Source: VMDJ01 sp038144195 (GTDB lineage Bacteria > Pseudomonadota > Gammaproteobacteria > Chromatiales > Chromatiaceae). Taken from it: a stretch of 64,000 nucleotides of DNA. The notes beneath the pieces are model-generated. The model searched no databases and was not told where the DNA came from. It saw only the letters and a list, made by a program, of their open reading frames with translations. A program made the translations under genes and the position numbers. The first letter of the stretch is position 1; every line of letters starts with the position of its first letter. The DNA lies in contig JAYQNH010000002.1 in the NCBI GenBank assembly GCA_038144195.1, positions 1 to 64,000 of the forward strand, written 5' to 3'. Shown piece after piece: positions 18,913 through 28,949 of the stretch.

Positions 18913-19332
18913 AGGTTTGTCCAAAATTAGTTGAAATGATCTTATCAAGTTAGCAAAGAAAACCATTTTATCAATAGTATTGTTATATTGATTTTGTATC
19001 TGAAGAAGCAACCATTAAGAATAGTTACTCAAATTATGGGATCTATTGGGTAAGAGCCTGAGCAGATACATTAGAAATGATTTCAAAAAGAACTCAATCA
19101 ATCACTAATCTTTCCACTGAGCAGTTCAGACTCCAAAGGACCTGTTATTAGCGGGAAGTCGATAAGCGCCCAAAGCACTCTTGGCGGACTTAGAGTCCAA
19201 ATTTCATTTGACACGGGACGTTAAGCATTCTTCATAAGTTGCTGCACCATGAAATATCTCTAGAGGATGTTTTTGAAGCAGAACTAGCCACAATGAATAA
19301 AAACAATAGGAATGTGGCACGAAGAAAATTCA
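18913..19332. other. Gene-free stretch
   Basis: No credible coding sequence apart from an open frame running upstream of DUF1348. It contains the right copy of the imperfect repeat (19057-19085). The sequence is otherwise unrecognised and probably remnant. Confidence 0.4.
19057..19085. repeat. Imperfect direct repeat, right copy
   Basis: CCTGAGCAGATACATTAGAA and the following bases pair with the copy at 18366-18395. Confidence 0.5.
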
Positions 19333-19570
19333 TCATTCGACCAATACTAGTCCTTCGCAGTTGAGAAGTCCCCATTGGCGATCATATTCATCCTGAAGAT
19401 CTTCAAAAGACTCCAATTTAATCCACTCACCATGCTTAGCTAAATCGAAGTCAATGAAAGCTGAGGTATGCAGCCATGTCGAGGATTATTAGCGACATAG
19501 TCAGTAATTCTTTGTTGCTTTGGCGTTCCACAATAGTCTGCTAAACAAGCGGATAAAAAGATTCATAGAG
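19333..19570 (-). pseudogene. Small unrecognised gene remnant
   Basis: Minus-strand coding-like sequence in two frames: LADYCGTPKQQRITDYVANN, then after a frame change DLAKHGEWIKLESFEDLQDE and YDRQWGLLNCEGLVLVE before a TGA at 19333. The combined length is about 75-80 residues. I do not recognise it. The clear amino-acid-like composition across a single shift argues it was a real small gene. Confidence 0.35.
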
Positions 19571-19584
19571 ATTTCATTTTATCG

Positions 19585-20129
19585 TTGAGAAAAAAACTTA
19601 GTGAGGGAGAATGTGACCTGGCGTACATGAAACTCCACTACACCTTCAGTCACCCGGCTATGACGATCTTAAAAACATGTCGTTGCCAAGAAGGATGGCA
19701 ATTTCTCGACAATCTCTCTATGGCATTTGCCTTTGCAGCAACAGTGCTTCCGACAGCCGAACTCAAAAGCCAAGATATACAAATCAAACCACATTATGTG
19801 AAATCACATGATTCGGTTTACCGAGCTCTATTGCGATGGGTCTTTATCCTGCAGGTGGTGGCATCGAAAGAACCTTTGATCTGATCGAGCCCGAGACCAA
19901 AAATCAGCTAAAAATTCTCTGGAAAACCAAAGGCTACACCCCGCATGCGATTGCCGCTCATCCACGCATAAACGCATCTCAAAGACGCCAGATTCAATCT
20001 GCTTTTCTAAATCTTAATAACAGCGAAGAAGGACGTGAGCTTTTAGCTGCACTTCAATTCAGCGGCATCGACTCAGTAAATGATGCCGATTGGAATGACG
20101 TCAAAGCGCTTAACTACTCAGCCAAATAA
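19585..20129 (+). pseudogene. PhnD-like phosphate/phosphonate ABC binding protein, C-terminal fragment
   Basis: Reads KLSEGECDLAYM, then after indels KPHYVKSHDSVYRA, then MGLYPAGGGIERTF, KGYTPHAIAAHPRI, and ends in a typical FSGIDSVNDADWNDVKALN. These are C-terminal hallmarks of the PhnD-like periplasmic binding proteins. The N-terminal half, including signal peptide, is missing and the left neighbour lies on the other strand, so this is a truncated remnant with at least two further frame changes. No ABC partners are nearby. Confidence 0.65.
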
Positions 20130-20162
20130 GCCTTTACTCCCGGTTCGCGTTACCATTTGGTA

Positions 20163-20910
20163 ATGCGAATTCGCCAACTCCTTTTAATTACTTTTGCCTT
20201 GACACTCAGCGGATGCCAAAGCACCCCTGAGCGCACTGCAATTTGGGCGCCAAGTGATGCATGGTGGGATCGTCACACTGCACAGGATGTCGAGATTCAT
20301 TTACCTGATGGCCGTACTCGCCTGCTCCGTGGTGGTGATCTGTACAACGCACGCGAAGCATTCATTCAGGTTAGTCGCCATGCGCGAGTCAAAGCGACTT
20401 TAGCGCTAGTAGATAACGAGGGCATTAACGCCTTTGCTTGGACTGAGGGGTGGCGAAAATTTTGTGGCACTGACCTTAGATACTTTGCATCAACTCGGTT
20501 TAGATCAAGAAGCACTTGGTAATCTACTCGGACACGAACTTGCTCACCTAGAGTTGCGCCATGGTGAGTTGCGTGAGATCCGTAATGAGCGCGCCAATGC
20601 AGCTAGCACGGTATTGGGAACCGTTGCCGGCGCCTTTATTCCTTTTGGCGGCACCGTGGTGGATCTTGGCACCAAAGCTATAGTGAATGCTTATTCACGC
20701 GATGAAGAACGCGAAGCTGATGAGCGCGGTATGCGTCTGGCTAGCATTGCCGGTTATAGTCCTTGTGGCATGACGCGTGTTGGCGATGTGATCAAACAAG
20801 ATAACCCCGATGCGTCTTATAGCTTCTTGTCCACACATCCGAACACCGATGACCGAATAAAAGCTGCACAAAAGCTTGCCAACGATCGCGGTTTTGGTCT
20901 CTGTAAATAA
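20163..20910 (+). CDS. M48-family metalloprotease lipoprotein, one frameshift
   Basis: A zinc endopeptidase anchored as a lipoprotein: signal peptide with lipobox LSGC (residues about 15-18), then after a frame change near 20440-20455 the zinc motif HELAH followed by the third ligand in READERG. The C-terminal FLSTHPNTDDRIK is typical of M48 proteins of the YggG/LoiP kind, which handle envelope protein quality control. An ATG at 20163 is preferred over TTG at 20157. The total is about 249 residues. Confidence 0.82.
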
Positions 20911-20964
20911 AGTCTTAAACAACCCCGCTCACTGTTTTTTATCAACATCTACGAGAATATCGAT

Positions 20965-22449
20965 ATGACAATTCTCTCTCTTCCTGTTGTTGATGTAGTT
21001 TGGTTCAAACGCGACTTACGCGTTTCTGATCATGCTCCGCTTTGGCATGCTGCTCTGCAAACTAATGTGTTGCCGCTTTATGTCATCGAACCTGAGCTTT
21101 GGCAACAAGCTGATGCATCGAATCGCCACTGGGCTTTTATCAAAGCTCTGATCGATTGTCGCGAAGCACTCAAGCAGCTTGGCCAAGCGCTTGTGGTGAG
21201 AGAAGGTGACATTTGCGATGTGTTTGATGAGTTATCTCGCATCGTTGAAATCCATGCCGTGCATGCGCACCAAGAGACCGGCAACTTATGGTCTTATCAG
21301 CGCGACATGAAAGTTGCTCAGTATCTAAAAGCGCATGGCATTGCCTTCCGCGAGTATCGACAACAAGGTGTTCTGCGCGGCCCCATGGATCGTAATGACT
21401 GGTCTGATCGATGGGATCAGTTCATGGCCGAACAGCTGATACCCACACCTACAAAAGATCGGATCTATTGAAATTCCCCTTGGCAAGATCCCAGAGACTG
21501 CACCAGGTCCCCTATTCTTTTGTATTGCGTGAGATGACTCCATCCCGTCAAGGTGCTGAACAAGCGCTCGCGCGTTTTATAAAAGAGCAAAGTGCTTACT
21601 ACCCGGCTCGCATAGGCCAACCCGGTGCGCGTTTTGCCAGCTCACGCCTAAGTGCACATCTGGCTTGGGGAACCTTATCAATTCGTGAAGTGATCCACGC
21701 GATACATCAAACACTTGCAGACGATCGTACTGAGGAGCGACAGCACTTTGGGTTTACAACAGTTTAAAAGTCGCTTGTATTGGCACTGCCACTTCATACA
21801 GAAACTCGAATCTGAACCTAGCATTGAAATTGAAGAGCTCAACCCAGCTTTTTGCGGATTACGTGGTGGCAAAGATGATGAGTATCGCTTAAAAGCTTGG
21901 AAATTAGGCAAAACCGGCTGGCCACTCGTTGATGCGTGTATGCGATCTCTTATTGCGACTGGTTGGCTAAATTTCCGCATGCGTGCCTTGTTAGTTTCTG
22001 TGGCGAGCAATCAACTTTGGCTTCCTTGGCAGCTCACAGCACCTTATCTGGCAAAACTGTTTGTCGATTACGAACCCGGTATTCACTATCCGCAGATACA
22101 AATGCAATCGGGTACGACTGGCATCAATCAGTTGCGGATGTATAACCCCATCAAACAATCTCAGGATAACGATCCTAAAGGTGAGTTCATTAAGCGCTAC
22201 ATCCTGGAGCTACGCTTTGTGCCAGCGCAATGGATTCACACGCCTTGGTTGTTACCGCTCAATCTGCAACGCGAATACGGCGTGATATTGGATCGCGATT
22301 ATCCACGTCCTATTGTGGACCACAAAGCAGCCGCGCAATTTGCCAAAGAGCAGGTCTATCGAATCAAACGTAGTCCTGAAGCTAAACGTTTTAACAAAGG
22401 CATTGTTGAGAAACATGCGAGCCGGCGCCGAAACCTCGCGGATGCGTGA
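20965..22449 (+). CDS. phrB: Deoxyribodipyrimidine photolyase, two frameshifts
   Basis: A light-driven CPD photolyase/cryptochrome. N-terminal antenna domain VVWFKRDLRVSDHAPLWHA. FAD domain: ARFASSRLSAHLAWGTLS, TGWPLVDACMRSL, TGWLNFRMRALLVS, FVDYEPGIHYPQIQMQSG, TTGINQLRMYNPIKQS. Frame changes lie near 21440-21470 and 21720-21765. The repaired length is about 495 residues. The NPIKQSxDxDP wording is typical of the subgroup found beside DUF2256 and Fe-S photolyases, exactly its neighbours here. Confidence 0.92.
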
Positions 22450-22481
22450 GTCTGGCCCCAAACCGCAAATGGAGCTTTTTA

Positions 22482-22624
22482 ATGGCACACAAAAAGCTCA
22501 ACCTACCTACAAAAACCTGCGTTCACTGCCAGCGCCCTTTCGCATGGCGTAAAAAGTGGGAACGCAGCTGGGATGAAGTCCGTTTTGTTCTGACCGTTGT
22601 CGACATGAGGCAAAACGACTATGA
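22482..22624 (+). CDS. DUF2256 zinc-ribbon-like small protein, one-base deletion
   Basis: Too short for most gene callers. It reads MAHKKLNLPTKTCVHCQRPF then AWRKKWERSWDEVRF; one T restored in the TTTT run near 22583 gives CSDRCRHEAKRL and a stop. The CxxC...CxxxC pattern suggests a small zinc site. This DUF2256 family is usually about 45-50 residues and is linked to photolyase genes. Its stop overlaps the next start (ATGA at 22621), so it is translationally coupled to the Fe-S photolyase. Function unknown. Confidence 0.85.
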
Positions 22625-24192
22625 CACGTCGCATTGGATTAATACTGGGTGATCAACTTGATCATGGCAGCACACTACTGAAAGAAATCGATAAAGCATC
22701 TGATCGTTTTCTGATGCTTGAGGTTCGTCAAGAATCCACTCACCCACCCTCGCACAAGATGCGCACCACCTTATTTTTGTCAGCGATGCGTCACCATGCC
22801 CTGTGGTTAATTCAGCGCGGCTGGGATGTCAGTTATTGCACTTTAGATGAACCACATGCTGAATCTTTCGAAACGGCTCTGCTGCATTACATGGCTGAAT
22901 TCCCTGATGCTGAACTCTGGGTAACTGAACCGGGAGATCACAAGGTCAAGTCAGCAATCGAATCGGTGTGCCAACAAACGCGCACTCCTTTAACTATTGT
23001 TGAAGATACGCATTTCATGTGTTCTGTTGAAGAATTCAGCCAATGGCGTAGCTCGCGTAAAAGCTTAGTCATGGAAACCTTTTATCGTGAGATGCGTAAG
23101 CGCCACGACATTCTAATGGAAGGTAAGAACCCGATCAGCGGACAGTGGAATTTCGACAAAGAGAATCGCGGCAGCTTTGGTAAAGAAGGTCCCGGCTGGA
23201 TCGGTCAACCCACCCGATTTGATCCAGATGACATTACCATCAACATGGCCGCTTGGATTGGGAAAGCTTCCCTGAGAATCCCGGGAAGATTGAACAAGGT
23301 TTATGGCCCGTAACACGCGAGCAAGCATTACAACGACTGGATGAGTTTGTGAATCATCACTTGGGGAGTTTTGGCCAATATCAAGATGCCATGTGGACTG
23401 ATGAGCCATTTCTTTATCACAGTCTAATCTCATCAAGTCTCAATCTAAAATTACTCAACCCTCGCGAAGTGATTAAAGCTTCTGTTGCCGCTTACGAGAA
23501 AGGTCATGCACCACTTGCGGCTGTTGAAGGTTTGTTCGTCAAATTGTTGGATGGCGAGAATATGTGCGCGGCATTTATATGACCGAAGGTCCTGACTATA
23601 TTCATCAAAACGCCTTAGCGGCTGAGCAACCTTTGCCAGCGTTTTATTGGACCGCTGATACTGAGATGAATTGCTTACATCATGCGATTAAGCAAACTTT
23701 GGATACCGGTTATGCTCATCACATTCAACGACTAATGGTCACCGGACTTTTGGGTTGTTATATGGTGTTAAGCCACAAGCTCTGCACGAGTGGTATTTGG
23801 GTATTTATGTTGATGCCGTTGAATGGGTGGAATCACCGAACACGATAGGTATGTCGCAATTTGCTGACGGTGGGCTTTTAGCCTCTAAGCCGTATGCCGC
23901 ATCGGGTCGTTACATCGATAAGATGAGTAACTACTGCAAGACCTGTTGTTACAAACCTGGTGAGGCCGTCGGTGAAAAAGCCTGTCCTTTCACAACTTTG
24001 TATTGGGACTTTCTCGATCGACACGAAGAGCGATTCTCACAACATCCTCGCGCAGGCATGCAATGGCGCATGTTAGGTAAGCTTGATGATGAAAAACGTG
24101 CCGCTATTAAAGTTGCCGCAGAGGCTTTACGCCAACGGTTTAATGCGGCTCAGCCGGCGGATCAATCAAAGAAAGCTGCAGAGGTAAGCTAA
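22621..24192 (+). CDS. Fe-S cluster photolyase/cryptochrome-related protein, three frameshifts
   Basis: Related to the prokaryotic (6-4) photolyases (FeS-BCP/CryPro). N-terminal LILGDQLDHGSTLL; central WNFDKENRGSF; FAD region FYWTADTEMNCLHHAI, YAHHIQRLMVTG, YVDAVEWVESPNTIGMSQFA; C-terminal cluster cysteines in MSNYCKTCCY and EKACPF. Frame changes lie near 23265, 23570 and 23755; repaired length is about 520 residues. It probably binds FAD, a lumazine antenna and a [4Fe-4S] cluster. Repair activity versus light signalling cannot be decided from sequence. Confidence 0.88.
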
Positions 24193-24200
24193 CCTCTTGA

Positions 24201-25297
24201 TCACCTTTGGCGAAGCCCTAATACCCGCACCTGATCACCCGGTGCGGCATCCATCAGTGCCATCTTCACATCGATAAAGTCATTGATGGTCGTGCTATCG
24301 ATGGCAACGATGCGATCACCTAGCTTCATGCCGGCTTCAGCTGCTTTTGAATATGGGGCAATTGATGTCACCTCAACGCCATGCTTGCATCGGTAAGACC
24401 AACTGCCATCAAACCTTTTTTAGGTAACTTGATATCTTCTTGCAGCACCCAATAGTCTGCTTCGTTAAATGGCGAGTCCGCTTGGTAGCTGTTGATTATG
24501 AGTGAACGACCACCCACGCGACGTGTGACTCGCGATGGAATACCGGCCTTGTGGACATGCCCACGGCCAGCAAGTACAACGATGATGCGAGCTTGGATTT
24601 TGATTCATGTAACGAGCGACTGATTCAGCCATGGTTTCATCCCACGTCAGTTGAACCTGCATAAAACGATCAACACCATCATCACCGGATTCCTCGGCAT
24701 GATCATGTTGACCAAAGATCTTTTCCAATGCCTTACGGTAATCACCAATATCAAAGTCATACGACAGTGGTAGCTGAGCTTTGATCGGTGCAGACACGTT
24801 ATCTAAACCTTGCATCATCACCGCATCGGTGACTTCTTTCGCGGCATTCATCGCGATCACAGGGATCTTATGCTCACTGGCGAAACGCATCAGCGCGCGG
24901 TAGTGACGGTAATCAAAACCCCAACGCTTAAAGTATTCCGTCCCTCTAAGCAACTCTGCCTCTGAGATCTCGCCAGCAATATAACGATTAACGACTGACT
25001 GAAAAGGTCGCTGAAACCACTCGACACCTAATGCAACAGACTTGCCTTGGTCAACAAAGCTTGCCAGTACCGCACCCTGCAACAGATGATCAGCGTATCG
25101 ATTGTGGGTTTCACCTACATACACCACTTGCCCCGGTGTCGACTGCTGCAAAATCGTGCTTAACTGCTGTTGTTGCTGAGTTTGAAAACCGGCCATTCAG
25201 GAAGAGATGATTGCGCAATGCTTAAACTGCTAGACAACCCCATCAGCACCAGCAATGCGTGGCGCCAAATTCGAAATACTGTGTTGTGTTGTTTCAT
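24201..25297 (-). CDS. ChaN-like (DUF399) lipoprotein-type heme-binding protein with C-terminal PDZ, three frameshifts
   Basis: ATG at 25297 follows GAGGG by seven bases and encodes a signal peptide (ALLVLMGLSSSLSIA). The ChaN/DUF399 domain follows: VVYVGETHNRYADH, ALGVEWFQRPFQ, RWGFDYRHYRALM, and after a shift IIVVLAGRGHVHKAGIP. The last 75 residues form a PDZ-like domain (SIAPYSKAAEAGMKLGDRIV, VRVRVLGL). Frame changes are near 25190, 24596 and 24385. ChaN proteins bind heme in iron uptake in some bacteria; the PDZ suggests a protein partner. Its 5' end overlaps the divergent M1 peptidase gene. Confidence 0.8.
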
Positions 25298-27215
25298 CGT
25301 TTTTCCCTCATGGGCTTTAGCCCTGAGTGTGCAGCATGACATGCAGGTGATTCTCACCCCAGCATCAGGGGAAATCCATGTCAAAGACAGTCTGCGTTGC
25401 GAATCTCCCATCACCGAATGGACCTTCAACCTTAATAAAGGTCTGCAACATAATTTAGATGCCACAGTAGTCGATGATTCACATCCTTGGATTACCACTT
25501 ATCGCTTGAACACCGATAAACCTCTCGAATCGCTCGAGATAGAATACCGAGGCAAGCTGACCTTATTCAAGAGCAAGCCGAGTGATATGCCATTAGGGTT
25601 TTTAAATGATTCGGGCGCCTATCTAGACGGCAGCGTGGCATGGTATCCGGCAAGCGATCTGCCGATCAGCCGCTTCAACATTCGCACCCAACGCTATGCC
25701 AACTGGGAAGTGATCAGTGCTGGTGCACGTCAGATTGATGATCGTTCGATCACCTGGTCATCTAACGTACCACACGATGATCTGTACCTGTTGGCTGGCG
25801 ATTACACCCTGTATGAAAAACCGCATAAGACGCTATCTCTTCAAGTGTGGCTATTAGCGCCTGACCCTGAGCTTGCTGAGATTTACCTCTCGCAGAGCGC
25901 TGAATCGATTGATGAATACAGTGAACTGATTGGACCTTATCCGTTTGCCAAGTTCGCGGTGATTGAGAATCGTTGGCAAACCGGGTTTGGCATGCCTTCT
26001 TTTACTTTATTAGGTAGTCGCGTGATGCGTTTACCCTTTCATTCGAAAAGCTCACTACCGCATGAGATTGCACACAACTGGTTAGGTAATGGCATTTGGG
26101 TTAATCATGCGTTGGGTAATTGGAGCGAGGGACTCACCGCTTACCTTGCTGATCATCGTATGAAAGCAAAAACCGGTAGTGGCCTTGGGCATCGACTTAA
26201 ATCACTGCAGCGTTACACCAATTTTGCTGCCGAACAAAATGATCAGCCGCTTACCTCCTTTAAAAGTCGACATGATGATCGATCGCAAGCCTTGGGCTAC
26301 GACAAATCATTGATGCTGTTTCATATGTTGCACACCGCAATGGGTGAAGATGCTTTTAATGCCGGCTTGAAACGCCTTTGGGCAAGACATCCCTATCAGC
26401 GTGTCGGATTCTCTAAGGTGTTAAATACCTTGCTTTCTGAACATCCTGAGCTGCAACAACATGCTGAGCAATGGATAAATCAAACGCGTGCCAGCAAGCT
26501 CAGTGTGGAAAAGGTAGACCACACTGATTCCTCACTCAGCGTTACCTTGAAACAAAGCGGCTTTGCCCAACCTTTATATGTGCCTTATGAGTGGATCGAT
26601 GCCAACAGCAAGCGTCATCGTGATGCCATCATGATGCAACAAGGCACGATCACGATCGATATTAACGGCCAGGTAAAGCAACTTCATATTGACCCACACT
26701 ACGACGTACTGCGTTACCTTGACCCGCGTGAACAACCACCGGCATTCAATCAACTGTTCAGCCAAGCGACCACGCTAGTCATCCCCACCGCTGCTAGTGC
26801 CGATGAACAAAAAGCTTGGGTTGGGTTTGCGCAAACGCTAAAGCAACGCTACCCGCTGCTGCAAGCCCAGATCGATATCGAACCGCTAGATCCGCACCTA
26901 CCTGCGATCTTGCTCGGTTGGAATAATCGATACCTTGAAGATCGACTCAATGTTTTTCAACGCTCAGATCAGCAGCTAAGCCAGACAGCATTACGCATTG
27001 ATCAACAAACTTATCCTGAGCGAAACACACTCGCACTAATGGGACAAGGCATTGGCTTTATTGCCGCTAACTCAGCTGAGGCTATAGAAGGTTTGGGCTA
27101 TAAATTGCCGCACTACGGTAGCTTTGGTCGTGTTGTGTTTGATGAGTCGTTAAACAGTCTGCGCAGAGATCATTTGCAAGCCGAGCGCTCGCCACTCAAG
27201 CTTCAGTTCGATTGA
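25281..27215 (+). CDS. M1-family zinc metallopeptidase, periplasmic
   Basis: The zinc site HEIAHNWLGN, with a downstream glutamate in NWSEGLTAYLADH, defines an M1 (gluzincin) peptidase. The exopeptidase GAMEN motif is not obvious. An N-terminal hydrophobic stretch (CFIVFPSWALA) looks like a signal peptide. The frame is open from 25170, with no start supported by a ribosome-binding site: ATG 25218, GTG 25281 and ATG 25341 are all possible. Starts before 25297 overlap the divergent ChaN-like gene. The length is about 640 residues. The substrate is unknown. Confidence 0.8.
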   Translation: MLCCFIVFPSWALALSVQHDMQVILTPASGEIHVKDSLRCESPITEWTFNLNKGLQHNLDATVVDDSHPWITTYRLNTDKPLESLEIEYRGKLTLFKSKPSDMPLGFLNDSGAYLDGSVAWYPASDLPISRFNIRTQRYANWEVISAGARQIDDRSITWSSNVPHDDLYLLAGDYTLYEKPHKTLSLQVWLLAPDPELAEIYLSQSAESIDEYSELIGPYPFAKFAVIENRWQTGFGMPSFTLLGSRVMRLPFHSKSSLPHEIAHNWLGNGIWVNHALGNWSEGLTAYLADHRMKAKTGSGLGHRLKSLQRYTNFAAEQNDQPLTSFKSRHDDRSQALGYDKSLMLFHMLHTAMGEDAFNAGLKRLWARHPYQRVGFSKVLNTLLSEHPELQQHAEQWINQTRASKLSVEKVDHTDSSLSVTLKQSGFAQPLYVPYEWIDANSKRHRDAIMMQQGTITIDINGQVKQLHIDPHYDVLRYLDPREQPPAFNQLFSQATTLVIPTAASADEQKAWVGFAQTLKQRYPLLQAQIDIEPLDPHLPAILLGWNNRYLEDRLNVFQRSDQQLSQTALRIDQQTYPERNTLALMGQGIGFIAANSAEAIEGLGYKLPHYGSFGRVVFDESLNSLRRDHLQAERSPLKLQFD

Positions 27216-28849
27216 TCTTTCGCGTCGTTATAACGCTGAATCAGATCTGCGGTTGAGCTATCTAGCTCACAAGAACCTGAGGCTTCGTTAAAGTCATCCA
27301 GAATTTGGTTCGCCAAGTGTTTCCCGAGTTCAACGCCCCATTGATCGAAAGAACCCACACCCCAGATAATGCCTTGCACAAAGACTTTGTGTTCATACAA
27401 AGCGATCAAGGCGCCTAAAGAACGCGGCGTTAACTTCTCTGTTACCAACATATTGCTTGGGCGATTACCCGGGAACATGCGGTGTGGTAGTAATTGATCA
27501 ATCTTCTGCTGATCAAAGCCTGCATGCTCCATTTCAGCTTGCACTTCTGCTGCTGTACGACCACGCATCAGTGCTTGCGCTTGTGCCAAACAGTTCGCTA
27601 CTAGCTTATCCTGATGATCAGGCTTAGCGTTATGTCCAGTGAGCGGCAAAACAAAATCGGTTGGCACCAAACGCGTACCTTGATGGATCAACTGGAAAAA
27701 CGAGTGTTGCGCATCGGTACCCACACTACCCCATGTCACAGGACCTGTTTGATAATCGACTAAGCGACCATCTAAGGTAATGCGCTTTCCGTTACTTTCC
27801 ATATCGAGCTGCTGCAAGAAGTCCGGAAAACTCGCTAGATCTTGGTAGTAAGGCACGATGGCATACGAATCAGCATCACCAAAGTTGGTGTACCAGATAC
27901 CCAGCAACGCCATAATCACCGGCATATTGTTTTCGTAAGGAGTCTTTACGAAATGCTCGTCCATATCGTGGCCACCGAGCAACATACTCTCGAAGTTATC
28001 CATGCCCACAGCGATCGCAATCGGTAGACCGATCGAAGACCAGAGTGAATAACGACCACCGACCCAATCCCAAAACTGGAACATATTGGCCGGATTGATA
28101 CCGAACTCACGCACCGCTTGAGTATTAGTTGAGACCGCAACGAAATGACTTTCAACTGCTCTAGTTGTGCCTACACCTTTAACGCACCACTCACGCGCAG
28201 CGGTCGCATTGGCTAACGTTTCTTGGGTAGCAAAGGTCTTAGAAGAAATAATGAATAAAGTGGTTTTAGGATCAAGTGGCTTGAGCACCTGTTCGATATG
28301 CGAGCTATCCACATTCGAGACAAAGTGCACACGCAAGTTATCGCGTTGGTAAGGACGCAGCGCTTCGCAGACCATCTTGGGTCCTAAGCTCGAGCCACCG
28401 ATACCAATATTGACAACATCAGTGAAAATCTGACCGGTGTAACTCAGCCAACGGCCGTTACGCACATCATCGGAGAAGGTGCGCATACGAGAAAGCACCG
28501 AGCGAACCACCGGCATAATGTCTTTGCCTTCATAGGCATAGTTGCGATAACCCAGGTTGCGCAACGCCATATGCAGAACCGCGCGACCCTCAGTCGCATT
28601 CACACGCTCACCACCAATCAGGCGCTCCGCCCATTTGGTTAGGTTTGCGGCTTTCGCTAAGGCAATCAGACGCTTAAGCGCTTCTTCATCAATCAGGTTT
28701 TTGGAATAGTCCAGATGCCAGTCACAGGCATCCACGCTGAAACGCTCATGGCGCTTAGCGTCTTGCTCAAACAAATGACGCAAATGCACCTCACTCATCG
28801 CCTCCCAATGAGACTCGAGCGCTTTCCATTCGTTTGTTTGATTAATCAT
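27203..28849 (-). CDS. pgi: Glucose-6-phosphate isomerase
   Basis: Interconverts glucose-6-phosphate and fructose-6-phosphate. It shows the family signatures VNIGIGGSSLGPKMV, SKTFATQET, GGRYSLWSSIGLP, MESNGKRIT and the active-site region YEHKVFVQGIIWGV. It is full length at about 548 residues and intact. ATG at 28849 aligns with the E. coli N-terminus (QTNEWKAL against QTAAWQAL); ATG at 28867 is an alternative. Its 3' end overlaps the convergent M1 peptidase by 13 bases. It is divergent from ppc. Confidence 0.96.
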   Translation of the reverse strand: MINQTNEWKALESHWEAMSEVHLRHLFEQDAKRHERFSVDACDWHLDYSKNLIDEEALKRLIALAKAANLTKWAERLIGGERVNATEGRAVLHMALRNLGYRNYAYEGKDIMPVVRSVLSRMRTFSDDVRNGRWLSYTGQIFTDVVNIGIGGSSLGPKMVCEALRPYQRDNLRVHFVSNVDSSHIEQVLKPLDPKTTLFIISSKTFATQETLANATAAREWCVKGVGTTRAVESHFVAVSTNTQAVREFGINPANMFQFWDWVGGRYSLWSSIGLPIAIAVGMDNFESMLLGGHDMDEHFVKTPYENNMPVIMALLGIWYTNFGDADSYAIVPYYQDLASFPDFLQQLDMESNGKRITLDGRLVDYQTGPVTWGSVGTDAQHSFFQLIHQGTRLVPTDFVLPLTGHNAKPDHQDKLVANCLAQAQALMRGRTAAEVQAEMEHAGFDQQKIDQLLPHRMFPGNRPSNMLVTEKLTPRSLGALIALYEHKVFVQGIIWGVGSFDQWGVELGKHLANQILDDFNEASGSCELDSSTADLIQRYNDAKDQSN

Positions 28850-28949
28850 AAGAGATTTCAATTCCATCGAGTTATTATCGCATCCCTGTTAGCGACCTAG
28901 TATAACTAACAATCAGAATTTACTCGATTTTTTCCTGAAGGACCCCTTC

